From Candidatus Mediterraneibacter surreyensis (GTDB lineage Bacteria > Bacillota > Clostridia > Lachnospirales > Lachnospiraceae): a stretch of 64,000 nt of DNA. The notes under the pieces were generated by a model. The model had not been told where the DNA came from and did no database searches. It was given only the letters and a program-made list of their open reading frames with translations. This document shows positions 1 through 7,958 of the stretch, in pieces; positions within the stretch are counted from its first letter, which is position 1, and every line of letters starts with the position of its first letter. The position numbers and the translations under genes are program-made. The stretch lies in the NCBI GenBank assembly GCA_019118885.1, contig DWYB01000086.1, forward strand, positions 1 through 64,000, given 5' to 3'.

Positions 1-51
1 GCAACAGCGTACCCCTTCAACATTTTAAAACCCATAAGGAGGGTCTGTGTA

Positions 52-1011
52 GTGTTTGATTTTAATAAACCAAATATTGAAATTACGGATGTTTCAGATG
101 ATAAAAAGTACGGAAGATTTGTCGTTGAACCGCTTGAGAGAGGTTACGGAACGACACTTGGAAACTCCCTGAGAAGAATCATGCTTTCTTCTCTTCCGGG
201 AGCTGCCATCAGTTCTGTAAAGATCGACGGCGTGCTTCACGAGTTCAGCTCCATTCCGGGAGTCAAGGAAGATGTGACAGAGATCATCATGAATCTGAAA
301 TCTCTGGCCATCAAAAACACTTCCGAATCTGATGAAGTCAAGACAGCTTATATTGAGTTCGAGGGTGAGGGCGTTGTTACAGGCGCTGACATCCAGGCGG
401 ATTCTGACATTGAGATCGTCAACCCGGATCAGGTCATCGCTACATTGAGCGGCGGAAAAGACTGCAAACTGTATATGGAGCTTACCATTACAAAAGGCAG
501 AGGATATGTGAGTGCAGACAAGAATAAGACAGAGGACATGCCGATCGGCGTGATCCCGATCGATTCTATCTACACACCGGTTGACCGTGTGAACCTCACG
601 GTAGAGAATACCCGTGTCGGACAGATCACAGATTATGATAAGCTGACACTTGATGTATGGACAAAGGGAACAATGCTTCCGGACGAGGCTGTCAGCCTTG
701 CCGCGAAAGTTTTAAGCGAGCATCTGAAACTCTTTGTTGATCTTTCTGAAGTTGCTCAGGCAGCGGAAGTAATGATCGAGAAAGAGGATGACGAGAAAGA
801 GAAAGTCCTTGAGATGAGTATCGACGAACTCGAGCTTTCTGTACGTTCCTATAATTGTCTGAAGAGAGCCGGAATCAATACGGTGGAAGAGCTTACGAAC
901 AAGACACCTGAGGATATGATGAAAGTCCGCAACCTCGGACGCAAATCCCTTGAGGAAGTTCTTGCTAAGCTTAAAGAGCTCAATCTTGAGCTCAACCAGG
1001 GCGATGAGTAA
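52..1011 (+). CDS. rpoA: DNA-directed RNA polymerase subunit alpha
   Basis: This is the alpha subunit of RNA polymerase, which dimerises to nucleate core assembly and contacts UP elements and activators through its C-terminal domain. The 319-residue length is normal for the family. The N-terminal assembly domain covers about residues 1-230 and includes the conserved [16 protein letters not shown] stretch. The C-terminal DNA-binding domain covers about 245-315 and carries [13 protein letters not shown] and [12 protein letters not shown]. The start is GTG at 52, chosen because an AGGAGGG ribosome binding site ends 8 nt upstream. rplQ follows, which is the usual order at the end of the ribosomal-protein operon. 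Confidence 0.97.
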   Translation: MFDFNKPNIEITDVSDDKKYGRFVVEPLERGYGTTLGNSLRRIMLSSLPGAAISSVKIDGVLHEFSSIPGVKEDVTEIIMNLKSLAIKNTSESDEVKTAYIEFEGEGVVTGADIQADSDIEIVNPDQVIATLSGGKDCKLYMELTITKGRGYVSADKNKTEDMPIGVIPIDSIYTPVDRVNLTVENTRVGQITDYDKLTLDVWTKGTMLPDEAVSLAAKVLSEHLKLFVDLSEVAQAAEVMIEKEDDEKEKVLEMSIDELELSVRSYNCLKRAGINTVEELTNKTPEDMMKVRNLGRKSLEEVLAKLKELNLELNQGDE

Positions 1012-1134
1012 TTCAGGAGCCCCGTAAGAAATAGAAATATTGGAATAACTCTCTGCCGGTAAGCCCGAAGAGCACGGCGGGGACATTTGATTAATAAGCC
1101 CGAAGATGCATAACCAAATGGAGGAAATTAGAAA

Positions 1135-1671
1135 ATGGCAAAGTATAGAAAACTCGGCAGAACATCCAGCCAGAGAAAAGCGTTGATCAGAAATCAGGTA
1201 ACTGCTCTGCTCAACAATGGAAAGATCGTTACAACAGAAGCTAAAGCGAAAGAAATCCGCAAAGTTGCTGAGAAGCTTATCGCAATGGCAGTAAAAGAGA
1301 AAGACAACTTCGACGAAGTAACTGTAACAGCTAAAGTTGCCCGCAAGGACAAAGACGGCAAGAGAGTGAAAGAAGTTGTTGATGGAAAGAAAGTAACTGT
1401 TTACGATGAAGTAGAGAAGAAGATCAAGAAAGATCAGCCGAGCCGTCTTCACGCAAGACGTGAGATGATGAAGGTTCTCTGCCCGGTTACAGAAGTTCCG
1501 GCAAAAGCAGCAGGAAAGAAAGCAGGCACAAAGAAAGTTGACGTAGTAGAGAAACTCTTTACAGAGATCGCGCCGAAATACGCAGACCGCAATGGTGGTT
1601 ACACAAGAATCATCAAGATCGGACAGCGTAAAGGCGACGCTGCTATGGAAGTTCTGATCGAGCTTGTATAA
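1135..1671 (+). CDS. rplQ: 50S ribosomal protein L17, long form with internal insertions
   Basis: L17 is a large-subunit ribosomal protein near the exit tunnel. The family core is clear: [17 protein letters not shown] at the N-terminus and [17 protein letters not shown] at the C-terminus. The protein has 178 residues against roughly 115-130 in most bacteria. The extra length is a Lys-rich insertion at about residues 60-100 and a second one ([13 protein letters not shown]) at about 122-135. A good GGAGG site precedes the ATG. It follows rpoA as expected for this operon, and a hairpin-rich region follows it. Confidence 0.96.
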   Translation: MAKYRKLGRTSSQRKALIRNQVTALLNNGKIVTTEAKAKEIRKVAEKLIAMAVKEKDNFDEVTVTAKVARKDKDGKRVKEVVDGKKVTVYDEVEKKIKKDQPSRLHARREMMKVLCPVTEVPAKAAGKKAGTKKVDVVEKLFTEIAPKYADRNGGYTRIIKIGQRKGDAAMEVLIELV

Positions 1672-1687
1672 TTAAATATTAAGATAC

Positions 1688-1743
1688 CAGTTCAGCTCTG
1701 CGGATGGCGCGGGCTGAACTGTCTATTTACCGCCGGGTAAATA
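1688..1743 (+). promoter_or_regulatory. candidate guanidine-type riboswitch aptamer (two tandem hairpins)
   Basis: Two perfect hairpins lie in tandem. P1 pairs 1688-1696 with 1713-1721 (9 bp) around a 16-nt loop containing GGATGGCGCGG. P2 pairs 1724-1731 with 1736-1743 (8 bp) around a GCCG loop. The P1 loop GGCG can pair with CGCC at the P2 loop, giving a kissing-loop fold. An intrinsic terminator follows immediately, and the next gene is an SMR protein of the guanidinium-exporter subfamily. This architecture and context resemble the guanidine-IV (mepA motif) riboswitch. The class assignment is inferred from fold and context, not from a covariance-model match. Confidence 0.5.
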
Positions 1744-1803
1744 AAAGCGTTGAATCTGTATCGGCAGGCCATAGGAGATACAGATTTGGCGCTTTCTTTT
1801 TTT
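1744..1803 (+). terminator. intrinsic terminator ahead of the SMR gene
   Basis: AAAGCG at 1744-1749 pairs with CGCTTT at 1790-1795, and 1753-1762 pairs with 1777-1786 (10 bp). A T-run at 1797-1803 follows. It ends only 38 nt before the SMR start codon. It can act both as the end of the rplQ transcript and as the expression platform of the putative riboswitch just upstream. Confidence 0.8.
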
Positions 1804-1840
1804 GAATTTATTACATAAACAGGAAAGAGAGGATTATATT

Positions 1841-2161
1841 ATGGAATGGATATTTTTAGTGATCGCAGGGGGACTTGAGGTATTCTGGTCTACATGTATG
1901 AAGTATTCCAATGGATTTACGGAAATAAAATTCACAATATTAACAGTCGTGGGAATGATATTGAGTTTTCTTTTCCTGTCACAGGCGACGAAGACACTGC
2001 CGCTGGGAACTGCCTATGCAGTATGGACTGGAATAGGCGCGCTCGGTGCAGTGATCGTCGGAATCGTGCTTTTCAAAGAACCGGTGACGGCTGCCAGGAT
2101 TTTCTTTGTATCACTGCTGCTGATTGGGATCGTAGGACTGAAAGCGACGTCAGGACATTGA
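1841..2161 (+). CDS. sugE: small multidrug resistance protein, SugE/Gdx guanidinium exporter type
   Basis: This is a 106-residue membrane protein of the SMR family with four transmembrane helices, probably working as a dual-topology dimer that exports guanidinium or quaternary ammonium ions in exchange for protons. The conserved TM1 Glu lies in AGGLEVFWSTCMKYSNGF, and GTAYAVWTGIGALGA matches the SugE/Gdx subgroup rather than EmrE. The start at 1841 is preferred over an upstream in-frame TTG because AGGAAAGAGAGGA lies just before it and the family begins MxWIxLxIAG. The upstream terminator and hairpins suggest riboswitch control. Substrate is inferred from the subfamily. Confidence 0.85.
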   Translation: MEWIFLVIAGGLEVFWSTCMKYSNGFTEIKFTILTVVGMILSFLFLSQATKTLPLGTAYAVWTGIGALGAVIVGIVLFKEPVTAARIFFVSLLLIGIVGLKATSGH

Positions 2162-2229
2162 TCGATAGGAAAAATATATATCAGTCAATTGTGATTTGTA
2201 TATAATACACAAAATATGTTAAAAAAATA

Positions 2230-2247
2230 ACGTTAATATTTTAACAA
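2230..2247 (+). promoter_or_regulatory. candidate Rex (redox-sensing repressor) operator
   Basis: The sequence ACGTTAA-TATT-TTAACAA matches the Rex consensus TTGTTAA-N4-TTAACAA at 12 of 14 half-site positions, with a perfect right half. An overlapping weaker copy, ATGTTAA-AAAA-ATAACGT, lies at 2216-2233. The site is 7 nt upstream of the adhE -35 box. Rex senses the NADH/NAD+ ratio and represses fermentation genes, adhE being a standard target in Clostridia. Regulation is inferred from the site and the gene. Confidence 0.7.
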
Positions 2248-2254
2248 AAATATA

Positions 2255-2283
2255 TTGACAAAAATTTAACGATATCCTATACT
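2255..2283 (+). promoter_or_regulatory. sigma-70-type promoter of adhE
   Basis: A consensus TTGACA (2255-2260) and TATACT (2278-2283) are separated by 17 nt. Transcription from here would give a leader of about 93 nt before the adhE start. Confidence 0.85.
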
Positions 2284-2382
2284 GAGAATTGTGGTAAGCA
2301 ACCAGTAACTGCAGCGGTTGGGCCGCGGCGTTTGAAAAGCCCGACTGTTGTACAAAATTCTAGTACAGGAGGATTTATCAAA

Positions 2383-4998
2383 ATGGCAGAGAAAAATACA
2401 GTAGTGCCTGAGATCATCGACAATGTGGAAGCTCTTGAAGCAAAGATGAAAGCTATGCGCGAAGCGCAGAAGGTGTTTGCAACATACACCCAGGAGCAGG
2501 TTGACAAGATTTTTTACGAAGCCGCTATGGCAGCCAATAAACAGCGTATCCCGCTGGCCAAGATGGCGGTAGAAGAGACGAAGAGAGGCGTAATGGAAGA
2601 CAAAGTCATAAAGAACCATTATGCTGCTGAATATATTTACAACGCATATAAAGATACAAAGACTTGCGGTGTGATTGAGGAAGACACTGCATATGGAATA
2701 AAGAAAGTAGCGGAGCCGATCGGGCTTGTTGCTGCCGTTATCCCGACGACAAATCCTACTTCCACAGCAATTTTTAAGACGCTGATCTGTCTGAAAACGA
2801 GAAATGCCATCATTATCAGTCCTCATCCAAGTGCAAAAGCCTGCACGATTGCAGCGGCAAAAGTTGTCCTTGAAGCAGCGGTAAAGGCGGGCGCTCCGGA
2901 AGGAATCATCGGATGGATCGATGTTCCGTCACTGGAACTGACAAATACGGTAATGAGAGAGTCAGACATCATTCTTGCAACGGGCGGCCCGGGGATGGTT
3001 AAAGCTGCATATTCCTCAGGGAAACCTGCTCTGGGCGTAGGCGCCGGAAACACCCCTGTCATCATCGATGATACGGCGGATATCAGGCTGGCGGTTAACT
3101 CCATCATCCATTCCAAGACGTTTGATAACGGTATGATCTGTGCCTCCGAGCAGTCCGTGACAGTTCTTGACAGTGTATATGATGCTGTAAAGAAAGAATT
3201 TGCATACAGGGGATGCTATTTCCTCAAACCGGGCGAGGAACTCGATAAAGTGCGTAAGACGATTATTATCAACGGCGCTCTCAACAGCAAGATTCCGGGA
3301 AAAACAGCATACGAGATCGCACAGCTTGCGGGTGTTGATGTTCCGCAGAATACAAAGATCCTGATCGGCGAGGTGGAGTCCGTAGATATTTCAGAAGAAT
3401 TTGCTCATGAGAAATTGTCTCCTGTACTTGCGATGTACCGGGCGAAGACGTTCGACGAGGCTCTTGAGAAAGCGGAACAGCTTGTGGCGGACGGCGGGTA
3501 CGGACACACATCTTCCCTTTATGTGGATCCGTCTGAGACGGAGAAGATCCGGAAACACTATGAGGCAATGAAGACATGCCGTGTCCTGATCAATACACCG
3601 TCCTCTCATGGCGGTATCGGTGATCTGTATAACTTCAAACTTGCTCCGTCACTTACCCTTGGATGCGGATCATGGGGCGGAAACTCCGTATCTGAGAACG
3701 TTGGAGTAAAGCATCTTCTGAATGTGAAGACAGTTGCCGAGAGGAGAGAGAATATGCTGTGGTTCAGAACACCTGAAAAAGTATACTTTAAGAAAGGCTG
3801 CACTCCGGTTGCCCTTGCCGAGCTTGGCAGCGTGATGCACAAGAAAAAAGCATTTATCGTAACAGATACGTTCCTTTATAAAAACGGATATGCGGAGCCG
3901 ATCGAGAAGAAACTTGATGAGATGGGAATCCAGCATGCATGCTTCTATGATGTCGCTCCAGATCCGACACTGCAATGCGCACAGGAGGGCGTAAAGCAGA
4001 TGAGATCGTTCGAGCCGGATACGATCATTGCTCTGGGCGGCGGCTCCGCAATGGATGCAGCCAAGATCATGTGGCTCATGTATGAGCATCCGGAAGCAAA
4101 CTTTGAAGATATGGCTATGGACTTCATGGATATCCGTAAGAGGGTGTTCACATTCCCGAAAATGGGAGAGAAAGCTTACTTTGTGGCGATCCCGACGTCT
4201 TCAGGTACCGGATCAGAGGTGACTCCGTTCGCCATCATTACAGATGCGGAGACTGGTGTAAAATGGCCGATCGCTGATTACGAGCTGATGCCGAATATGG
4301 CAATTGTAGATGTGGATAATGCCATGACGGCGCCGAAAGGACTGACAAGCGCATCCGGTATCGACGTGATGACACATGCAATCGAGGCATATGTATCCAT
4401 CATGGCTACAGATTTCACAGATGGTCTTGCCATGAAAGCAGTGAAGCTGGTGTTTGACAATCTTCCATCCGCATACGAGAACGGAGCAAACGACCCGAAA
4501 GCACGTGAGGCAATGCACAATGCTTCATGTATGGCAGGTATGGCATTTGCAAATGCATTCCTCGGGGTAAACCACTCCATGGCTCATAAGCTGGGGGCAT
4601 TCCATCATCTGCCGCACGGCGTGGCCAATGCAGTGATCCTGACAGAAGTTATGAGATACAATGCAGCCGAAGTGCCGACAAAGATGGGAACATTCTCACA
4701 ATACCAGTATCCCCATGCACTTGCCAGATACGCAGAGTTGGGCCGCTTTGCAGGCTGCACAGGAAATACGGATGAAGAAGTGTTCGAGAACTTCATTGCG
4801 AAACTGGAAGATCTGAAAGAGAAGATCGGCATCAAGAAAACGATCAAAGATTACGGTATTGATGAGAAATATTTTCTTGAGACACTGGATGAGATGAGCG
4901 AGCAGGCGTTTAACGATCAGTGTACCGCTGCAAATCCGAGATATCCTCTTGTAAAGGAGATCAAGGAACTTTATCTGAAATGTTATTATGGAAAATAG
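2383..4998 (+). CDS. adhE: bifunctional acetaldehyde-CoA/alcohol dehydrogenase
   Basis: AdhE reduces acetyl-CoA to acetaldehyde and then to ethanol, regenerating two NAD+; the family assembles into cytosolic spirosomes. The 871 residues comprise an N-terminal CoA-acylating aldehyde dehydrogenase (about 10-440) with catalytic Cys253 in GMICASEQS, a linker, and a C-terminal iron-dependent alcohol dehydrogenase (about 460-870). The latter carries ALGGGSAMDAAK for NAD binding and iron-binding histidines in MTHAIEAY and HSMAHKLGAFHHLPHG. The start at 2383 follows AGGAGG and gives the usual family length. A strong promoter and a Rex-like operator precede it, and a terminator follows, so it is monocistronic. 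Confidence 0.97.
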   Translation: MAEKNTVVPEIIDNVEALEAKMKAMREAQKVFATYTQEQVDKIFYEAAMAANKQRIPLAKMAVEETKRGVMEDKVIKNHYAAEYIYNAYKDTKTCGVIEEDTAYGIKKVAEPIGLVAAVIPTTNPTSTAIFKTLICLKTRNAIIISPHPSAKACTIAAAKVVLEAAVKAGAPEGIIGWIDVPSLELTNTVMRESDIILATGGPGMVKAAYSSGKPALGVGAGNTPVIIDDTADIRLAVNSIIHSKTFDNGMICASEQSVTVLDSVYDAVKKEFAYRGCYFLKPGEELDKVRKTIIINGALNSKIPGKTAYEIAQLAGVDVPQNTKILIGEVESVDISEEFAHEKLSPVLAMYRAKTFDEALEKAEQLVADGGYGHTSSLYVDPSETEKIRKHYEAMKTCRVLINTPSSHGGIGDLYNFKLAPSLTLGCGSWGGNSVSENVGVKHLLNVKTVAERRENMLWFRTPEKVYFKKGCTPVALAELGSVMHKKKAFIVTDTFLYKNGYAEPIEKKLDEMGIQHACFYDVAPDPTLQCAQEGVKQMRSFEPDTIIALGGGSAMDAAKIMWLMYEHPEANFEDMAMDFMDIRKRVFTFPKMGEKAYFVAIPTSSGTGSEVTPFAIITDAETGVKWPIADYELMPNMAIVDVDNAMTAPKGLTSASGIDVMTHAIEAYVSIMATDFTDGLAMKAVKLVFDNLPSAYENGANDPKAREAMHNASCMAGMAFANAFLGVNHSMAHKLGAFHHLPHGVANAVILTEVMRYNAAEVPTKMGTFSQYQYPHALARYAELGRFAGCTGNTDEEVFENFIAKLEDLKEKIGIKKTIKDYGIDEKYFLETLDEMSEQAFNDQCTAANPRYPLVKEIKELYLKCYYGK

Positions 4999-5042
4999 AA
5001 TATCAGGCCGGAGAAATAATATAGGAGAAATCCGTAAGAAAG

Positions 5043-5083
5043 AACAGAAATGCAGTGCCATTTAGGCGCTGTATTTCTGTTTT
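5043..5083 (+). terminator. intrinsic terminator after adhE
   Basis: AACAGAAAT at 5043-5051 pairs with ATTTCTGTT at 5073-5081, with an inner CAGTGCC/GGCGCTG stem, followed by a short T-run. Confidence 0.8.
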
Positions 5084-5177
5084 ACTCTATAAACTCTTGA
5101 TTGAATTGATAAAAAAATAACAATAAATAAAATAAGAAAAAGATAGTTAAAAAATATACAAATTTGCCTTAGAAGGG

Positions 5178-5206
5178 TTTCAATGCCCCGGAAGCTGTTG
5201 TATAAT
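5178..5206 (+). promoter_or_regulatory. probable promoter of the phosphotransferase gene
   Basis: A perfect TATAAT at 5201-5206 is preceded at 17 nt by a poor -35 (TTTCAA). The gene starts 45 nt further on. Confidence 0.5.
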
Positions 5207-5250
5207 GAATACATCTCAAAACGAAACAATTATGTAAGGAGGGCATTTTT

Positions 5251-6006
5251 ATGAAACTGGAAGAAAAAAATATCATCGTACAGCGTCCGTATAAAACAGT
5301 TTACAGGTGTGATGACAGTATCGTGAAAGTCTTTGCAGAAACTCATCCAAAAGCAGATGTATTCAATGAGGCATTACTGACGGCGCGTATCGAAGAGACC
5401 GGTCTCGACATCCCTAAAGTAAAAGGCGTGACTCAGATTGAGGGAAAATGGGCAATCGAGATTGAATATAAAGACGGAAAGACGCTGGAAGAAATGATGA
5501 AGTCAGACAGAAAGAATCTGGATAAGTACATGGCTGATTTTGTAGAGCTGCAGATTCAGATACATGAAAAGAGATCCCCCCTCCTGAAAGGGATGAAAGA
5601 TAAGCTGACCCGCCAGATTAACGGGCTGAAAATACTTGATGCGACAACACGTTACGAACTTCTGACCCGGCTGGAAAGCATGCCAAAGCATTATAAAGTG
5701 TGCCACGGAGACTTCAATCCGAGCAATGTCATCGTCGGCAAAAATGGTAAAATGACAGTGGTTGACTGGGCGCATGCCACACAGGGCAACGCCAGTGCTG
5801 ATGCGGCGATGACATACCTCCTCTTTGCATTGAAAGATCAGGAGACTGCGGATATGTATATGAATATGTTCTGCAAAAAGAGCGATACGGCAAGACAATA
5901 TGTACAGCAGTGGCTTCCGATCGTAGCAGCGGCGCAGCTTGCAAAAGATAATGAACTGGAAAAAGATTTCCTGATGAGATGGATAGATGTGATAGATTAC
6001 CAGTAG
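5251..6006 (+). CDS. aminoglycoside/choline-kinase-like phosphotransferase
   Basis: This 251-residue cytosolic protein has the APH/choline kinase fold. The catalytic loop is HGDFNPSNV with Asp154, and the metal-binding motif is VVDWAHAT with Asp172. Lys47 region and the N-lobe strands are recognisable but short. Members of this group phosphorylate small hydroxylated compounds, but the substrate cannot be told from sequence, and resistance should not be assumed. AAGGAGGG lies before the ATG. Its TAG stop codon touches the left end of the 692-bp palindrome at 6006. Confidence 0.8.
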   Translation: MKLEEKNIIVQRPYKTVYRCDDSIVKVFAETHPKADVFNEALLTARIEETGLDIPKVKGVTQIEGKWAIEIEYKDGKTLEEMMKSDRKNLDKYMADFVELQIQIHEKRSPLLKGMKDKLTRQINGLKILDATTRYELLTRLESMPKHYKVCHGDFNPSNVIVGKNGKMTVVDWAHATQGNASADAAMTYLLFALKDQETADMYMNMFCKKSDTARQYVQQWLPIVAAAQLAKDNELEKDFLMRWIDVIDYQ

Positions 6007-6144
6007 AATAATTCGGGTTTGTTGTATAGATCATAATGCTGGAAGACAACAGAATATTCGGGGGCTGAATTCCAGACGCTGTGAGAAGCGGATACCGTAA
6101 CGCCATGCCGGCCCGCTCCTCCTCATCCCCTGGAATCCCTGTAA

Positions 6145-6190
6145 CAAAAAAGGAAATGCTCGTCCATTGGAACTTGCATTTCCTTTTTTT
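6145..6190. terminator. hairpin in the left arm of the palindrome
   Basis: 6146-6159 pairs with 6176-6189 (14 bp) and is flanked by A- and T-runs, so it could terminate transcription in both directions. It would end the phosphotransferase transcript. It is the mirror counterpart of the hairpin at 6522-6559. Confidence 0.7.
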
Positions 6191-6521
6191 AACAGGGAAA
6201 ACCAGGTGTATTCGGAACGCTCCTGCCTTAATGCATGACTTATACAGTATCCGCTTCTCACAGCTGGCGCATCAGACGTCAGATTTTCCGGTTGTCCGCA
6301 ATATATCCTATAAACAAGCATTCATAAAAACGAAAGGAAAAGGGAACTTTATCGACAAAGCTCCGTTCTCTTCCGGTTTCTATGAGTATTTGTTTAGAGA
6401 TAATTATGAATACTGGATAGAAAATATAGTGATTAGATGAGCCAGCGAAAAAGGAGGAACTGCGTGAGCCATGCATCAAGGCAGGAGCGTTCCGAAAAGC
6501 ATTTGTTCTGGATGTTAGACG

Positions 6522-6559
6522 AAAGGAAATGGGCGTTCTAATGAACACCCATTTCCTTT
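6522..6559. terminator. hairpin in the right arm of the palindrome
   Basis: 6522-6538 pairs with 6543-6559 over 17 positions with one mismatch and a 4-nt loop. The flanking A/T-runs are short. It lies at the mirrored position of the hairpin at 6145-6190 and could terminate the hydrolase transcript coming from the right. Confidence 0.6.
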
Positions 6560-6697
6560 TGCCGTTACATCCATTCAAATCTTTGAGGTAAAGCGGGCCG
6601 GCATGGCGATGCAGCTCCGCCTTTTTGCGTTCTTTCATCAGATTTGATATTTTTAATCGTAACATCATATAATCTCTGTAACAAACCCGAATTATTC

Positions 6698-7825
6698 CTA
6701 CCACGACTGGAAGAACACATTATCCCCTATCACAACGCCATTGCGGTTGGCGGTATGAGCATATAAGAAGTAGTAACAGTCTGAAACTGCAGCGAGTCTG
6801 GCTCCGCCGATGGCATCCTGGGCGACCTGCATGGACAGGCTTGTAGGACCGGAGTTGAGAACGGTCTGAAGACGGCCTGTTATAACTGGTTCAAACTGTC
6901 CGCTGGCATAGATAACCCCGCTGATCGAGTTGGGGAATCTGGAGCTTTCCACGCGGTTCATGATCACGGTTGCAACCGCAAGTAGAGCGTCGTACGTCTG
7001 GTAAGCTTCACACTGAATGATAGCTGCCAGCAGTGTGACGTCGTTTGTTGATGCGTTGATCTGACCTCCCGTTACTACGGAGTTATCATATCCGCCTCCG
7101 GAATCATTGCTGCCGGAGTTGTTGGAGGAACTGTTGTTCACAGAAGCAGCAGCTTCTTCAGCCGCTTTTCTGCGGGCTTCTTCCTCGGCGGCGATACGTG
7201 CGGCTTCCTCTTCGCGCGCTTTTTTCAGACGTGTCTGCACATCTGCAAGATTGGTAGATGTCTCATCAGCTTTGGCTTGAAGGGAAGCTTGCTGTGACTG
7301 TAATTGATCCTGAAGATCAGTAAGGGAAGCCTGCTGTATCTGCAGTGTCTTTTGTTCCTCTTCAATCTGCTGGTGGATTCCCTTTAATTCTTCAAGAGCG
7401 TTGCGGTCATATTCACTGAGGTTTTCAATGAAATCCGCCTTGTTCAGGAAATCTGTCATATCTTCGGCAGAAAAGAGCAGCTCAAGAAGTGTTGCATTCC
7501 CGTGTTCATACATATATTTAATACGGGCTTTCATATCTTTATACTGTTTCTCTTCATTTGCCTGTGCTTCCTTGAGCTCGTCGTTTGTACGGGCTATTTC
7601 ACCATTCAGCATTTCTACCTGCATCTCGGTGGAGGATATCTCTTCGCTCAAAGCCAGGATATCTTTGTTAATGCCCTGCAGTTCGCTTTGGAGAGCGGAA
7701 GTCTCGTTTTCAAGGCTTTCAATTTCATCACTATCTGCGAAAACAGGAAAAACCGAAAGTACAATTGCGAGAGAACAGATAAGGGCAATGCCGGACTGTA
7801 CCCATCGTTTTTTGTAGTTTCTCAT
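6698..7825 (-). CDS. secreted peptidoglycan hydrolase with coiled coil and SleB-type domain
   Basis: This 375-residue exported protein has a signal peptide of about 30 residues ending VFPVFA. A long coiled coil follows (about 31-215, rich in E/Q/K/A), resembling the regulatory coiled coil of CwlO/PcsB proteins. After a Ser/Asn/Gly linker (about 220-250) comes a C-terminal Hydrolase_2 domain with IIQCEAY and VATVIMNRVESSRFPNS, as in the SleB/CwlJ lytic transglycosylases. It probably cleaves wall peptidoglycan. The start at 7825 follows AAAGGA, and an in-frame TTG further upstream is less likely. The stop abuts the palindromic element. Confidence 0.85.
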   Translation of the reverse strand: MRNYKKRWVQSGIALICSLAIVLSVFPVFADSDEIESLENETSALQSELQGINKDILALSEEISSTEMQVEMLNGEIARTNDELKEAQANEEKQYKDMKARIKYMYEHGNATLLELLFSAEDMTDFLNKADFIENLSEYDRNALEELKGIHQQIEEEQKTLQIQQASLTDLQDQLQSQQASLQAKADETSTNLADVQTRLKKAREEEAARIAAEEEARRKAAEEAAASVNNSSSNNSGSNDSGGGYDNSVVTGGQINASTNDVTLLAAIIQCEAYQTYDALLAVATVIMNRVESSRFPNSISGVIYASGQFEPVITGRLQTVLNSGPTSLSMQVAQDAIGGARLAAVSDCYYFLYAHTANRNGVVIGDNVFFQSW

Positions 7826-7871
7826 ACGATAAAATCCTTTCTTAATTTGCAATATTCAGTTGCGAATAAAT

Positions 7872-7900
7872 ATTATACTACAAATTGCGTTATTTGGCAA
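7872..7900 (-). promoter_or_regulatory. promoter of the peptidoglycan hydrolase
   Basis: On the minus strand, TTGCCA (7895-7900) and TATAAT (7872-7877) are separated by 17 nt. Confidence 0.75.
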
Positions 7901-7958
7901 ACTCTGATAGAATAAAGGGCAGTGATGATGCTGTAAAGCTTTTAATATGGAGACAGGT

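Larger units (their letters stand above)
6006..6697. repeat. 692-bp imperfect palindromic element with 18-bp terminal inverted repeats
   Basis: The ends are exact inverted copies: 6006-6023 (GAATAATTCGGGTTTGTT) and 6680-6697. Further mirrored blocks are 6101-6117 with 6592-6608 (17/17) and 6213-6237 with 6470-6494 (24/25). A diverged inverted repeat continues through the centre near 6352. Each arm also holds its own stem: 6078-6095 with 6247-6264 (18/18) on the left, and 6445-6463 with 6611-6629 on the right. The two arm stems differ in sequence but both still pair. The element fills the gap between two convergent genes and abuts both TAG stops. No transposase or credible protein is present. 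It resembles a MITE or two inverted copies of a structured repeat. Confidence 0.8.

Noticed and set aside
712..1452. Long minus-strand frame opposite rpoA and rplQ
   Set aside because: Low-complexity hydrophobic and Phe/Leu-rich translation antisense to two certain genes.
6081..6704. Two coding frames inside the palindrome that share similar peptide stretches
   Set aside because: The shared stretches come from the inverted repeat read in both directions. There are no ribosome binding sites and no recognisable domain.
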